A stretch of 64,000 bases of DNA from Gemmatimonadota bacterium (lineage in GTDB: Bacteria > Gemmatimonadota > Gemmatimonadetes > Gemmatimonadales > GWC2-71-9), in assembly GCA_003169895.1 (NCBI GenBank), contig PNAE01000007.1:1490880-1554879 (forward strand), read 5' to 3'. Positions 44,290 to 52,410 of this stretch are shown here, in pieces. The position numbers and the translations under genes were made by a program. Under the pieces are notes generated by a model. It was not told where the DNA came from, made no database searches, and saw only the letters and a program-made list of their open reading frames with translations. Numbering within the stretch: position 1 is the stretch's first letter; each line of letters starts with the position of its first letter.

Positions 44290-44327
44290 CTAGGTTTCAC
44301 CCCCTAGGGTTTTCCCTAGTTCCCTAG
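44290..44327. promoter_or_regulatory. Cluster of four CTAG motifs ahead of the signalling operon
   Basis: The 360-bp gap between the divergent metalloprotease gene and the operon (44032-44391) has no gene. Near its operon side CTAG occurs at 44290, 44304, 44316 and 44324, mostly as CCTAG or CCCTAG, within 38 bp and about 65 bp before the first start codon. CTAG is rare in most bacterial genomes, so the cluster is unlikely by chance. A regulator of the operon, perhaps its own LuxR-type protein, could bind here. The spacing (14, 12, 8 bp) is irregular. Confidence 0.5.
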
Positions 44328-44391
44328 TCATCGTCCAGTTCGTAACGTGCGGTAGTCCACAACCCCTCACACCGCGAACAGGAGCTTCCGC

Positions 44392-44760
44392 ATGAGCACC
44401 GATCCGCACGCCATCCCGGTCCAGGACGCCGCCGCGCTGACCATGCGCTGGCGCAGGAACCGCCCCCTGAGCAGCATCAACGGCGGCCGTTTCGACCGCG
44501 TCGCCCTCGACAACCTGCTGTCGCAGCCCGGTTGCGAGGGCATCCGCATCTACCTCGGCCTCCACGATCCGAGCGATCCGGCGCACGCGAAGGACGGCAG
44601 CCTGTGGACCTTCGTGCTCGTGGGCACCGACGCCGACGGCAACGACATGATTCCGCCGCAATCGGCCAGGACTGGCGACTCCGGCGGCGGCACTTCACAG
44701 AATCCCGTGATGTGCCCGCCGTCATGCGGGAACCCCGGCCCCCTCAACACGCCTCCTTGA
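44392..44760 (+). CDS. Small hypothetical protein with C-terminal Cys/Pro motif
   Basis: A 122-residue protein with no signal peptide, started by an ATG with an AGGAG site. The first 90 residues contain MRWRRNRPLSSINGGRFDR and GCEGIRIYLGLHDPSD then LWTFVLVGTDADGNDMI, a compact alpha/beta pattern. The tail ends in NPVMCPPSCGNPGPLNTPP, a motif with two Cys that I recall from similar small proteins in Bacteroidota; it might bind metal or be modified. The gene overlaps the next reading frame and heads a four-gene signalling unit, so a role as signal, ligand or adaptor for the kinase is possible. The function is unknown. Confidence 0.75.
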   Translation: MSTDPHAIPVQDAAALTMRWRRNRPLSSINGGRFDRVALDNLLSQPGCEGIRIYLGLHDPSDPAHAKDGSLWTFVLVGTDADGNDMIPPQSARTGDSGGGTSQNPVMCPPSCGNPGPLNTPP

Positions 44761-45422
44761 CACTGCCGGCGTGGGACTGGCTGGCGGGATACGGCGACCT
44801 GGCAGTCGAGCTGGGCGGCCTTGGTGTCGGCATCGCCCGTTGGCCCCGGCTCGCCCGGGGCCAACGCGTCATTGCCACCTGGCTCGGCGCCAGCGCCGTG
44901 TTCGACATCGCGGCACTCATCGCCTCGCGCCGTTGGCACAACGCCCAGCCCGTTGCCCGATTGTGGTTCGTCACCTGTGTCGTGCTCGCGGTCGAAGCGT
45001 TGGCCGCGTACCAACACAGCCGCCAACGCGCCGTGGTTCTCCGATGGCTAATGGCGGGGTACGTGATTGCCTGGCTCATCCTGGTCGCAACGATCGAACC
45101 CATCGACCAGTACTCCACTTACTCGGCGCCGCTGCATGCACTCGTGGTGCTTGGCGCCGCGGTGATGACGGTGTTCCGACGAGTATCGTTGGGCCGGCGC
45201 GATCTACTCGGCGATCCGGGGTTCCTGATCGGCGTCGGCTTGAGTGCTTACGCCGTACCTGAAGCCTTCCGAACGCTCGTCGCGCAGCTGTGGAGCAACG
45301 ACCTCCCCCAGCGCGGCATACTCTACTATGCCATGTCCAACGGCGTCAGCGCCCTTGCGTCACTGGTATTGATCAGCGCGTTGCTCGTTCGCGTTGCTCC
45401 TTCACTGGAGCACTCCACGTGA
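44724..45422 (+). CDS. Polytopic membrane protein in histidine-kinase operon
   Basis: A protein of about 232 residues with roughly six membrane helices (for example RLWFVTCVVLAVEALAAY, VLRWLMAGYVIAWLILVAT, ASLVLISALLVRVAP). It has no recognised domain. Two starts are possible: ATG 44724, overlapping the previous gene by 37 bp, or TTG 44757, overlapping its stop as TTGA. The second fits the coupling pattern seen throughout the operon. The stop overlaps the histidine kinase start (GTGA). As the kinase that follows has only one membrane helix and no sensor domain, this protein may be the sensing partner; that is inference. Confidence 0.75.
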   Translation: MREPRPPQHASLTLPAWDWLAGYGDLAVELGGLGVGIARWPRLARGQRVIATWLGASAVFDIAALIASRRWHNAQPVARLWFVTCVVLAVEALAAYQHSRQRAVVLRWLMAGYVIAWLILVATIEPIDQYSTYSAPLHALVVLGAAVMTVFRRVSLGRRDLLGDPGFLIGVGLSAYAVPEAFRTLVAQLWSNDLPQRGILYYAMSNGVSALASLVLISALLVRVAPSLEHST

Positions 45423-46171
45423 TATCGACCGTCGACAAACAGCTCGCGATCACGCTCATCGTCGTCACATTCGTCGTCATTGCGGCGCTGCTTCTGGTCG
45501 TGCTGGTGGGATCCACGATTCGACAGCAGCGGCGCTACCTCCGCACCCGCCAACACCTCGGTGGACGTCTCCTGACCGCGCAGGATGAGGAACGCGCCGC
45601 GATCGCGCGGGAACTCCACGATGACAGTGTACAGAGACTCATCGCCTGCGCTACGCGACTGCGTGCGAGTGATGCCGCAGTCGCGCTGCCCGTCGCTGAC
45701 GAGCTGGATCGGTTGGTGAACGACTTGCGCGGCCTGGCCCGCGGCATCCATCCGTCGATCGTCGACCATGTCGGGCTCGGTCCAGCACTCGCCGAGCTGA
45801 GTGCATCTTTCGCTCAGCGGGAGAGTATGTTCGTGCAATACGCCGGTCCGGCGGTGCCTGATCAGTTGTCGCCGGGCGAGCGACTCGCGTTCTACCGTGT
45901 GGCGCAGGAGGCCCTTGGCAACGTTGCTCGGCACGCCGGCATTGACCGCGCGCGGATGCAGTTGAGCTGCGAGCCGCGCCACACGCGTTTGGTCATCGAA
46001 GATGACGGGAAGGGCTTCGATCGCCGCCACGTCGACACGGGTCCCGGGATCGGCATTAGTTCGATGCGTGAACGCCTGGCCATCCTCGGTGGCGTGTTGG
46101 AGGTGGAAGGTTCGCCCGGGTCCGGTACCCGCGTCATCGCGACCCTGCCTCGCTTGAAGGCCCCACCCTGA
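45419..46171 (+). CDS. NarL-type sensor histidine kinase, short form
   Basis: A 250-residue kinase with one N-terminal membrane helix (LAITLIVVTFVVIAALLLVVL) and no periplasmic domain. The HisKA_3 dimerisation segment has EERAAIARELHDDSVQRL, whose His is the phosphorylation site. The ATPase domain has EALGNVARHAG (N box), IEDDGKGFD (G1) and GIGISSMRERLAILGG (G2). It matches DegS/LiaS-like kinases that partner LuxR-type regulators. The GTG start at 45419 has GGAG nine bases upstream and lies in the upstream stop. The stop overlaps the regulator's CTG start. Confidence 0.9.
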   Translation: MISTVDKQLAITLIVVTFVVIAALLLVVLVGSTIRQQRRYLRTRQHLGGRLLTAQDEERAAIARELHDDSVQRLIACATRLRASDAAVALPVADELDRLVNDLRGLARGIHPSIVDHVGLGPALAELSASFAQRESMFVQYAGPAVPDQLSPGERLAFYRVAQEALGNVARHAGIDRARMQLSCEPRHTRLVIEDDGKGFDRRHVDTGPGIGISSMRERLAILGGVLEVEGSPGSGTRVIATLPRLKAPP

Positions 46172-46803
46172 GGCGCCGCGCGGCAGTCCTGGTTGCGGAT
46201 GATCACGCTGTGGTGGCCGAGGCGCTCGCCGCCTCGCTCGCCCGGTGGTTCCAGGTCGTCGGCACCGTCACGAACCTCGCTCGCCTGGACGGGGAGATCG
46301 CCGTCAAGTCCCCGGATGTGGTGCTGCTCGACCTTGAATTCGGGAAGACCAGTGCGCTGACCATACTGGCGGGTCTCGTGGACCGCTATCCCGCCACGAA
46401 GTTCGTGATTCTCACGGCATTTTTGGAGCCGGTGCTGGCGGACGCCGCGTTACGCGCAGGTGCGGTGGCCTATGTGGTCAAGGAATCGGCGGCGTCCGAG
46501 CTGCGGGTCGCAATCGACGAGGCGGTCGCCGGGCGCACCTATCTCACGCCACTCATGCAAGTGCGTGGTGCGGGCGGCGCTGCTGCGCTTCCCGGGGCGA
46601 CCGGCGTGACGCTATCGGACCGTCAACGCAGCATTCTCGGATTGCTCAGGCAGGGGCTGACGTATCGCAACATCGCCGGACGCTTGCGGATATCCACCAA
46701 GACGGTTGAGTATCATATCGACATGCTCGGGCGACGCTTGGGCGTCAGCGGAAAGGCCCAGCTCATTCGTTGGTCGGAACAGTTCTTTCGAGACGAGCCT
46801 TAG
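46168..46803 (+). CDS. LuxR/NarL-family response regulator, likely CTG start
   Basis: A 211-residue regulator. The receiver begins AAVLVADDHAVVAEALA, with the acidic pair essential for Mg2+, then VVLLDLEFG (phosphoryl Asp), LTAF and VVKESAA (Lys). The HTH domain is GLTYRNIAGRLRISTKTVEYH. No ATG, GTG or TTG precedes the acidic pair in frame; the first is GTG 46210, which would cut it off. CTG at 46168 overlaps the kinase stop as CTGA, with GAAGG seven bases upstream, so I choose it. The pair forms a classical two-component system; targets may include the CTAG cluster upstream. Confidence 0.85.
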   Translation: MRRRAAVLVADDHAVVAEALAASLARWFQVVGTVTNLARLDGEIAVKSPDVVLLDLEFGKTSALTILAGLVDRYPATKFVILTAFLEPVLADAALRAGAVAYVVKESAASELRVAIDEAVAGRTYLTPLMQVRGAGGAAALPGATGVTLSDRQRSILGLLRQGLTYRNIAGRLRISTKTVEYHIDMLGRRLGVSGKAQLIRWSEQFFRDEP

Positions 46804-46848
46804 CACAATTACCTCAACGACGCCGCCTTTGGCAGAAATGGGTGGGGG

Positions 46849-49605
46849 ATGCGCATGAACACGCTTCGTGGCGTCGGTCTCGCGGCTTGCCTTGCGACAC
46901 CGCTGACCGCTCAGGCCCAGACCAGGACTCCGCTCACCGCGACCGGCCTGCGCGTCGAGTACCGCGTCAATCCCGTCGGCACCGACGCCGTCCACCCGCG
47001 CCTCAGCTGGCGACTCGAGAGCAGCGAGCGCAACACGGTCCAGGCGGCGTACCAGGTTCAGGTCACCACCGATTCGAACGACTTCCGCACCGGTCGCCAC
47101 GTCTTCTGGGACTCCGGCAAGGTCCCCACGGACGCGTCGCTCTTTCAGCCATACGGCGGCCCGCAGCTTCGCTCGCGCATCCGTTACTACTGGCATGTGC
47201 GCGTCTGGGATGCTCGCGGACATACCTCGCCATGGAGCAACGCCGCCTTCTGGGAAACCGGGCTCCTCGACCGCAGCGACTGGACGTCGCAGTGGATTGG
47301 TCCACCGGCTTCCGCCCACGACTCGGCCGGCGCGCCCGCGCCGATGTTCCGTCGCGGCTTCGATGTGAAGGGAAGGGTTCTCTCTGCGCGGATTTACATC
47401 ACGAGTCGCGGTCTGTACGAACTGCATCTCAACGGCCACCGCATCGGCGACGACCTGTTCACCCCAGGCTGGACCAGCTATCACACGCGTCTGCAATACC
47501 AGACCTACGACGTCACCAGCGATCTCGTCCCCGGCGGGAACGCCATCGGCGTCATCCTCGGCGACGGTTGGTATCGTGGCTATCTCGGCTTCGACGGTCG
47601 CAAGAACGACTACGGCACTACCGTCGCATTGCTGATGCAGCTGGAGATCCACTACGCCGATGGTCGCACCGTGCGCGTCACGTCCGATGGTGCGTGGAAG
47701 ACGGCCACCGGCCCGATCCGCTTCGCCGATATCTATCGCGGCGAGACGTACGACGCGCGCCTGGAACGTGCCGGCTGGTCGACCGCTCCCTACAACGACC
47801 GCGACTGGCAACCGGTCGCGCTCGCCCAGGCCACGACGGCAGCACTCGTGGCTCCGGTATCGGAGCCGGTGCGTCGCACCCAGATCGTGAAGCCGGTGGC
47901 CATCCTCAAGTCCCCGTCGAGCGAGACCTTGTTCGACCTGGGCCAGAACATCACCGGCTGGGTGCGCCTGCGCGTACGAGGGCGCGCTGGTACCACCATC
48001 ACCCTGCGTCACGGCGAAGTGCTCGACACGGCCGGTAACCTCTACACCGCAAACCTCCGTGCTGCGGACCAGACTGACCGCTACATCCTCAAGGGCGACG
48101 GCGACGAAGTGTACGAGCCGCATTTCACCTATCACGGCTTCCGCTACGTCTCCGTTGCGGGACTAAGCACTCCGCCAACGCTCGAAACGATCACCGGCAT
48201 CGTAGTGCATACTGACTTGGCCGAGACGGGGGCGTTCGAGACGTCGGACACGATGATCAACCGGTTGCAGCAGAACATCGTCTGGGGCCAGCGCGGCAAC
48301 TTCCTCGATGTCCCCACCGACTGTCCGCAGCGCGACGAACGCCTCGGCTGGACCGGCGACGCGCAGGTCTTTGCGCGCACCGCCAGCTTCAACATGAATG
48401 TGTCGGGCTTCTTCGCGAAGTGGCTCGCCGATCTCGCCGCCGATCAGTATCCCGGCGGCAGCGTCCCCTGGGTGATTCCCAATCCGCTGGGCGGCGATTC
48501 CATGCGCCTTGCGTCGACGGCCGGCTGGTCTGACGCGTCGACGGTGGTGCCGTGGACGATGTACCTCATGTATGGCGATCGCGGTGCGCTCGAGCGCCAA
48601 TTCGAGAGCATGCGGCGGTGGGTGGACTACGCCCGGCGCCGCGCGGGCCCCACACTGATCTGGAGGACGGGGGGCTTTGGCGACTGGCTCGCCCTGCACA
48701 GCGACGACGCCTCGTATCCGGGGGCGACGACCGGCAAGGATTTCATCGCGACGGCCTATATGGCGCACTCCGCCGACCTCGTGGCGCGCGCGGCGGCAGT
48801 GCTCGGGCGCCAGGACGACGCGCGAGAGTACCGGACGCTCTTCAACCAGGTGCGCGACGCGTTCCAGCGCGAGTTCGTCTCGCCGAACGGGCGGGTGAGC
48901 GAGAACACCCAGACGGCCTATGCACTTGCGCTCAACTTCGGCCTTCTGACCGACGCCGAGATGGCTGGCGCTGCCCAACGGCTGGTTGATGACATCCGCG
49001 CGCACGACGGGCACCTCACCACCGGCTTTCTTGGCACGCCGGAGCTGACCCACGCGCTGTCGCGCAACGGGCACGTGGACGCCGCATACGCGCTGCTGAT
49101 GCAGCGCACCTATCCGTCCTGGTTGTACCCGATCACGCGCGGCGCCACCACGATGTGGGAGCGCTGGGACGGTATCCGCCCGGATGGTTCGTTCGAGGAT
49201 GTGTCGATGAACTCATTCAATCACTACGCCTTCGGGGCGATAGGTGACTGGATGTATCGCGTCATCGGCGGGATCGACGTCGATCCGGAGGCACCCGGTT
49301 ACAAGCACACGATCATAGCACCCCGGCCGGGTGGCGGATTGACGAGGGCTCACACGGTGCTCGAAACCGGGTATGGCAAGCTCGCGACCGCGTGGTACCT
49401 CGACGGCACTGCGTTCGTCCTCGACGTTACGGTTCCCGCCAACACGTCGGCGTCGGTCACGCTCTGGAATGCGAACGCGGACAACGCAACCGAATCCGGC
49501 TTGCCGTTGCGCCAGGTGCCAGGCGTGCGATCGGTGCAGCAGCGCGGCAACGACGTGACGTTGGACGTGGGGTCGGGAACGTATTCGTTTCGGGTGCGCG
49601 GCTAG
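46849..49605 (+). CDS. Alpha-L-rhamnosidase (GH78)
   Basis: A 918-residue secreted enzyme removing terminal alpha-L-rhamnose. After a signal peptide (GLAACLATPLTAQAQ) come an N-terminal fibronectin-like domain, carbohydrate-binding beta domains (ARIYITSRGLYELHLNGHRI), the (alpha/alpha)6 barrel with TDCPQRDERLGWTGDAQVFA (acid cluster including Asp 496/Glu 497), LIWRTGGFGDWLAL and ATTMWERWDGI, and a C-terminal beta domain (IAPRPGGGLTRAHTVLETGY). All expected GH78 parts are present. The ATG follows a GGTGGGGG stretch. It lies 45 bp downstream of the response regulator and may be under its control. Typical substrates are plant glycosides, pectin side chains or bacterial polysaccharides. Confidence 0.93.
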   Translation: MRMNTLRGVGLAACLATPLTAQAQTRTPLTATGLRVEYRVNPVGTDAVHPRLSWRLESSERNTVQAAYQVQVTTDSNDFRTGRHVFWDSGKVPTDASLFQPYGGPQLRSRIRYYWHVRVWDARGHTSPWSNAAFWETGLLDRSDWTSQWIGPPASAHDSAGAPAPMFRRGFDVKGRVLSARIYITSRGLYELHLNGHRIGDDLFTPGWTSYHTRLQYQTYDVTSDLVPGGNAIGVILGDGWYRGYLGFDGRKNDYGTTVALLMQLEIHYADGRTVRVTSDGAWKTATGPIRFADIYRGETYDARLERAGWSTAPYNDRDWQPVALAQATTAALVAPVSEPVRRTQIVKPVAILKSPSSETLFDLGQNITGWVRLRVRGRAGTTITLRHGEVLDTAGNLYTANLRAADQTDRYILKGDGDEVYEPHFTYHGFRYVSVAGLSTPPTLETITGIVVHTDLAETGAFETSDTMINRLQQNIVWGQRGNFLDVPTDCPQRDERLGWTGDAQVFARTASFNMNVSGFFAKWLADLAADQYPGGSVPWVIPNPLGGDSMRLASTAGWSDASTVVPWTMYLMYGDRGALERQFESMRRWVDYARRRAGPTLIWRTGGFGDWLALHSDDASYPGATTGKDFIATAYMAHSADLVARAAAVLGRQDDAREYRTLFNQVRDAFQREFVSPNGRVSENTQTAYALALNFGLLTDAEMAGAAQRLVDDIRAHDGHLTTGFLGTPELTHALSRNGHVDAAYALLMQRTYPSWLYPITRGATTMWERWDGIRPDGSFEDVSMNSFNHYAFGAIGDWMYRVIGGIDVDPEAPGYKHTIIAPRPGGGLTRAHTVLETGYGKLATAWYLDGTAFVLDVTVPANTSASVTLWNANADNATESGLPLRQVPGVRSVQQRGNDVTLDVGSGTYSFRVRG

Positions 49606-49739
49606 CGTCGGTCGGCTTAGGAGTCAGACCCCCCCGCCGGCACCTGGATCACGAGCGAGGAACGCACGCCGGATCACCGCGCAACCTTTTCCGCGCCCGC
49701 TCCATCCAATAGTTCGATGCCTGCCAGACCCAGGAACAG

Positions 49740-52340
49740 ATGAGCCGCGGCACGCGGTTCACCGGCCCTGTCTTCTTTCTTGGCGTGGGACTCGTGCTGA
49801 CGCCACCCGCCGCCATCGCCCAGGGGCCCCGCTCGGCACGCCCGGCGACGACTGGCACCGGTGGGCACGCGGTGAGTCCGCCGACTGTCACCGCGACGCG
49901 CGCCGCACGGCCTCCGGTCATCGACGGCCGCGACGACGATTCCGTCTGGCAAGCCGCACCAGCAATGACGCATTTCCGGGTGTACCGTCCGGTCGAAGAC
50001 GGCGAGCCAAAGTTCCCAACCGATGCGAAGGTCGCCTTTGACGCCACCAATCTCTACGTCTTCGTTCGCGCGTTCGATCCGCACCCCGACAGCATCGTCG
50101 GACTCCTCGCTCGGCGTGACGTCCAGACGCCGTCCGACTTGATCACCGTATTCGTCGATTCGTATAACGATCGCAGGAACGGGTTCGAATTCAGCGTGAA
50201 TCCCGTCGGGGTCAAGATCGACTACGCCGTCTCGCAGGATGCCAACGAAGACATCGCGTGGGACGGCATCTGGGACGTGGCCACCAGGATCGACTCGCTC
50301 GGCTGGACGGCGGAATTCCGGATTCCCCTCTCGCAGCTGCGCTACCGCACGTCGAAGAGCAACACATTCGGTTTCGCCGTCGCGCGGACGGTGGAACGGA
50401 CAACGGAACAGTCGAGCTGGCCGCTCTATCGCGTCTCGCGCCCTGGGATCGCGTCGCAGCTTGGCGAACTCACCGGGCTCGACAACCTGGCCCCGCCGCA
50501 ACGTACCGAGATCGCGCCGTATTTCGTCACCAAGAACATGTCGGTTCCCACCACCACCGGCTTCGAGCGCGGCCAGCGCGTCTCTGCCGGTGCGGACCTC
50601 AAGGTGGCCGTGGCACCCAATCTCACGTTTACCGGGACGGTGAACCCCGACTTCGGTCAGGTCGAGGCCGATCCCGCAGTGGTCAACCTCACCGCGTTCG
50701 AGACGTTCTTCCCGGAACACCGCCCGTTCTTTCTGGAAGGAAACGGCCTCTTCCAGTTCGCCGTCGACTGCAGCGCCGTCAACTGCAACAACGAGCAACT
50801 CTTCTATTCGCGCCGCATCGGCCGCGCGCCGCAGCTCGGCGGCCAGTACGGTGACGACAATTCGCCCACCACGACCACGATTATCGGGGCAGGCAAACTC
50901 ACCGGTCGTCTCACCGGCGGACTCGCCATCGGCGTCATCGACGCGGTCACGCAGCGCGAGGTCGGCGCTCCCAACGCGACGATCGAGCCCGCCACCAATT
51001 ACGCCGTGCTGCGCGCGACCCAGGATTTCGCCGCCGGCGCAAGCGGTGTCGGACTGATGTTCACCAGCGTCAACCGCGACCTCGATTCGTGGACCGCTCC
51101 GGTGCTGCCAAGCCAGGCATACGTCGGTGCGGTCGAATTCCGGCACCAGCTCCTCGGACGCCGCTACCAGATCTCGGGCTCACTCGACCTGTCGCGCGTG
51201 GTGGGGAGCGCTTCCGCCATTGCCGCGACGCAACGTGATCCCGTCCATCTCTACCAGCGGCCCGACGGTCCACTCACCTTCGATTCGACACGCACTTCGC
51301 TTAGCGGCGACGCAGAAGAGATCAAGTTCGGCAAGATCGGCGGCGTCCACACCCAGTTCGAGACGAGTTACCTCCGTCGTTCCCCCGGGTTCGAGATCAA
51401 CGACCTGGGCTACCTGCGCCAAGCCGACCAGCAGAGCTGGAACAACTGGTTCGGCCTCTCGTTCAATCACCCGAACGCCGTGTTCCAGTCACTCCGCTGG
51501 AACTTCAACTGGTGGCAATACTGGTCTGCCGCGGGGCTGCCGACCGAACGTGCCGCGAACACCAACCTCCATACCCAGTTCCACAACCGATGGTGGTTGC
51601 ACGCGGGCAGCACGATCGGACAGCTCGGAACCACCTGGTGCGATCGCTGCGCTCGCGGCGGTCCGGCGCTCCGACAGGATCCCTACATCTCGCCGTGGGC
51701 CGGAATTCAGGGCGACGACCGGCACCGGATCATTCCGGCGGTGTGGGTCAACTACTTTGCCGGAAGCGGTGGCCGAAGCACGTCGTTGAACGTCAATCCG
51801 CAGCTCACCATCAACGCCTCGACGCGACTTGCGGCCACGCTGGGCATCAATGCCACGACCTATCACACCGACGATCAGTGGTTTGGCGCCTTCACCGATC
51901 AGGCCGGTGCCGCGCACTACACGTTTGCGCACCTGAACCAGCAAACGGTGTCGCTCACGGCCGACCTGGCCTACACCGTCACGCCAGCGCTGTCGGTGCA
52001 ATGGCACCTGCAGCCGTTCGTCAGCCGGGGGACGTACTCGAATCTGCGCGAGTTGAACGACCCGGGCGCCGCGCAGTACTCTGATCGGTACCGAGCTTAC
52101 GCCGACACCGGCGTCAGCAACCATATCGGCGGCCTGGACTCAAGGCAATTCAACTCCAACCTGGTGGTCCGCTGGGAGTACCGCCGTGGCTCGACGCTCT
52201 TCGTCGTCTGGACGCAGGGGCGCAACGATTTCCAGCCGGTCATCGGGCCGACCGGCCTCGGCGGCGACTTCCGTGGCCTGTTCGACCTGCGCGCCGATAA
52301 CACGTTTCTGATCAAGGTGTCGTACTGGATGGCGAGGTAG
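49740..52340 (+). CDS. DUF5916 outer-membrane protein with N-terminal CBM9-like domain
   Basis: An 866-residue exported protein. The signal peptide (VFFLGVGLVLTPPAAIAQG) precedes a carbohydrate-binding-module 9-like domain (RPPVIDGRDDDSVWQAAPAM, TDAKVAFDATNLYVFVRAFD, GWTAEFRIPLSQLRYR), then the DUF5916 barrel with FNPD-type start VNPDFGQVEADPAVVNL, FFPEHRPFFLEGNGLFQF and strands to the C-terminus, ending FLIKVSYWMAR. Proteins of this family sit in the outer membrane and are frequent near glycan or peptide degradation genes; their molecular role is not established. An AGGAAC site precedes the ATG. It follows GH78 by 134 bp on the same strand. Confidence 0.88.
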   Translation: MSRGTRFTGPVFFLGVGLVLTPPAAIAQGPRSARPATTGTGGHAVSPPTVTATRAARPPVIDGRDDDSVWQAAPAMTHFRVYRPVEDGEPKFPTDAKVAFDATNLYVFVRAFDPHPDSIVGLLARRDVQTPSDLITVFVDSYNDRRNGFEFSVNPVGVKIDYAVSQDANEDIAWDGIWDVATRIDSLGWTAEFRIPLSQLRYRTSKSNTFGFAVARTVERTTEQSSWPLYRVSRPGIASQLGELTGLDNLAPPQRTEIAPYFVTKNMSVPTTTGFERGQRVSAGADLKVAVAPNLTFTGTVNPDFGQVEADPAVVNLTAFETFFPEHRPFFLEGNGLFQFAVDCSAVNCNNEQLFYSRRIGRAPQLGGQYGDDNSPTTTTIIGAGKLTGRLTGGLAIGVIDAVTQREVGAPNATIEPATNYAVLRATQDFAAGASGVGLMFTSVNRDLDSWTAPVLPSQAYVGAVEFRHQLLGRRYQISGSLDLSRVVGSASAIAATQRDPVHLYQRPDGPLTFDSTRTSLSGDAEEIKFGKIGGVHTQFETSYLRRSPGFEINDLGYLRQADQQSWNNWFGLSFNHPNAVFQSLRWNFNWWQYWSAAGLPTERAANTNLHTQFHNRWWLHAGSTIGQLGTTWCDRCARGGPALRQDPYISPWAGIQGDDRHRIIPAVWVNYFAGSGGRSTSLNVNPQLTINASTRLAATLGINATTYHTDDQWFGAFTDQAGAAHYTFAHLNQQTVSLTADLAYTVTPALSVQWHLQPFVSRGTYSNLRELNDPGAAQYSDRYRAYADTGVSNHIGGLDSRQFNSNLVVRWEYRRGSTLFVVWTQGRNDFQPVIGPTGLGGDFRGLFDLRADNTFLIKVSYWMAR

Positions 52341-52410
52341 CGGTTCGCGCCGGTATCCACGGCGGCCGCCTGGGGCTAGAATAGTGGTCGATCCCCGCAA
52401 CGGAGAATCG

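Noticed and set aside
46612..48135. 507-codon minus-strand open frame
   Set aside because: It lies opposite the response regulator end and the GH78 gene, both with clear motifs; it is a high-GC shadow.
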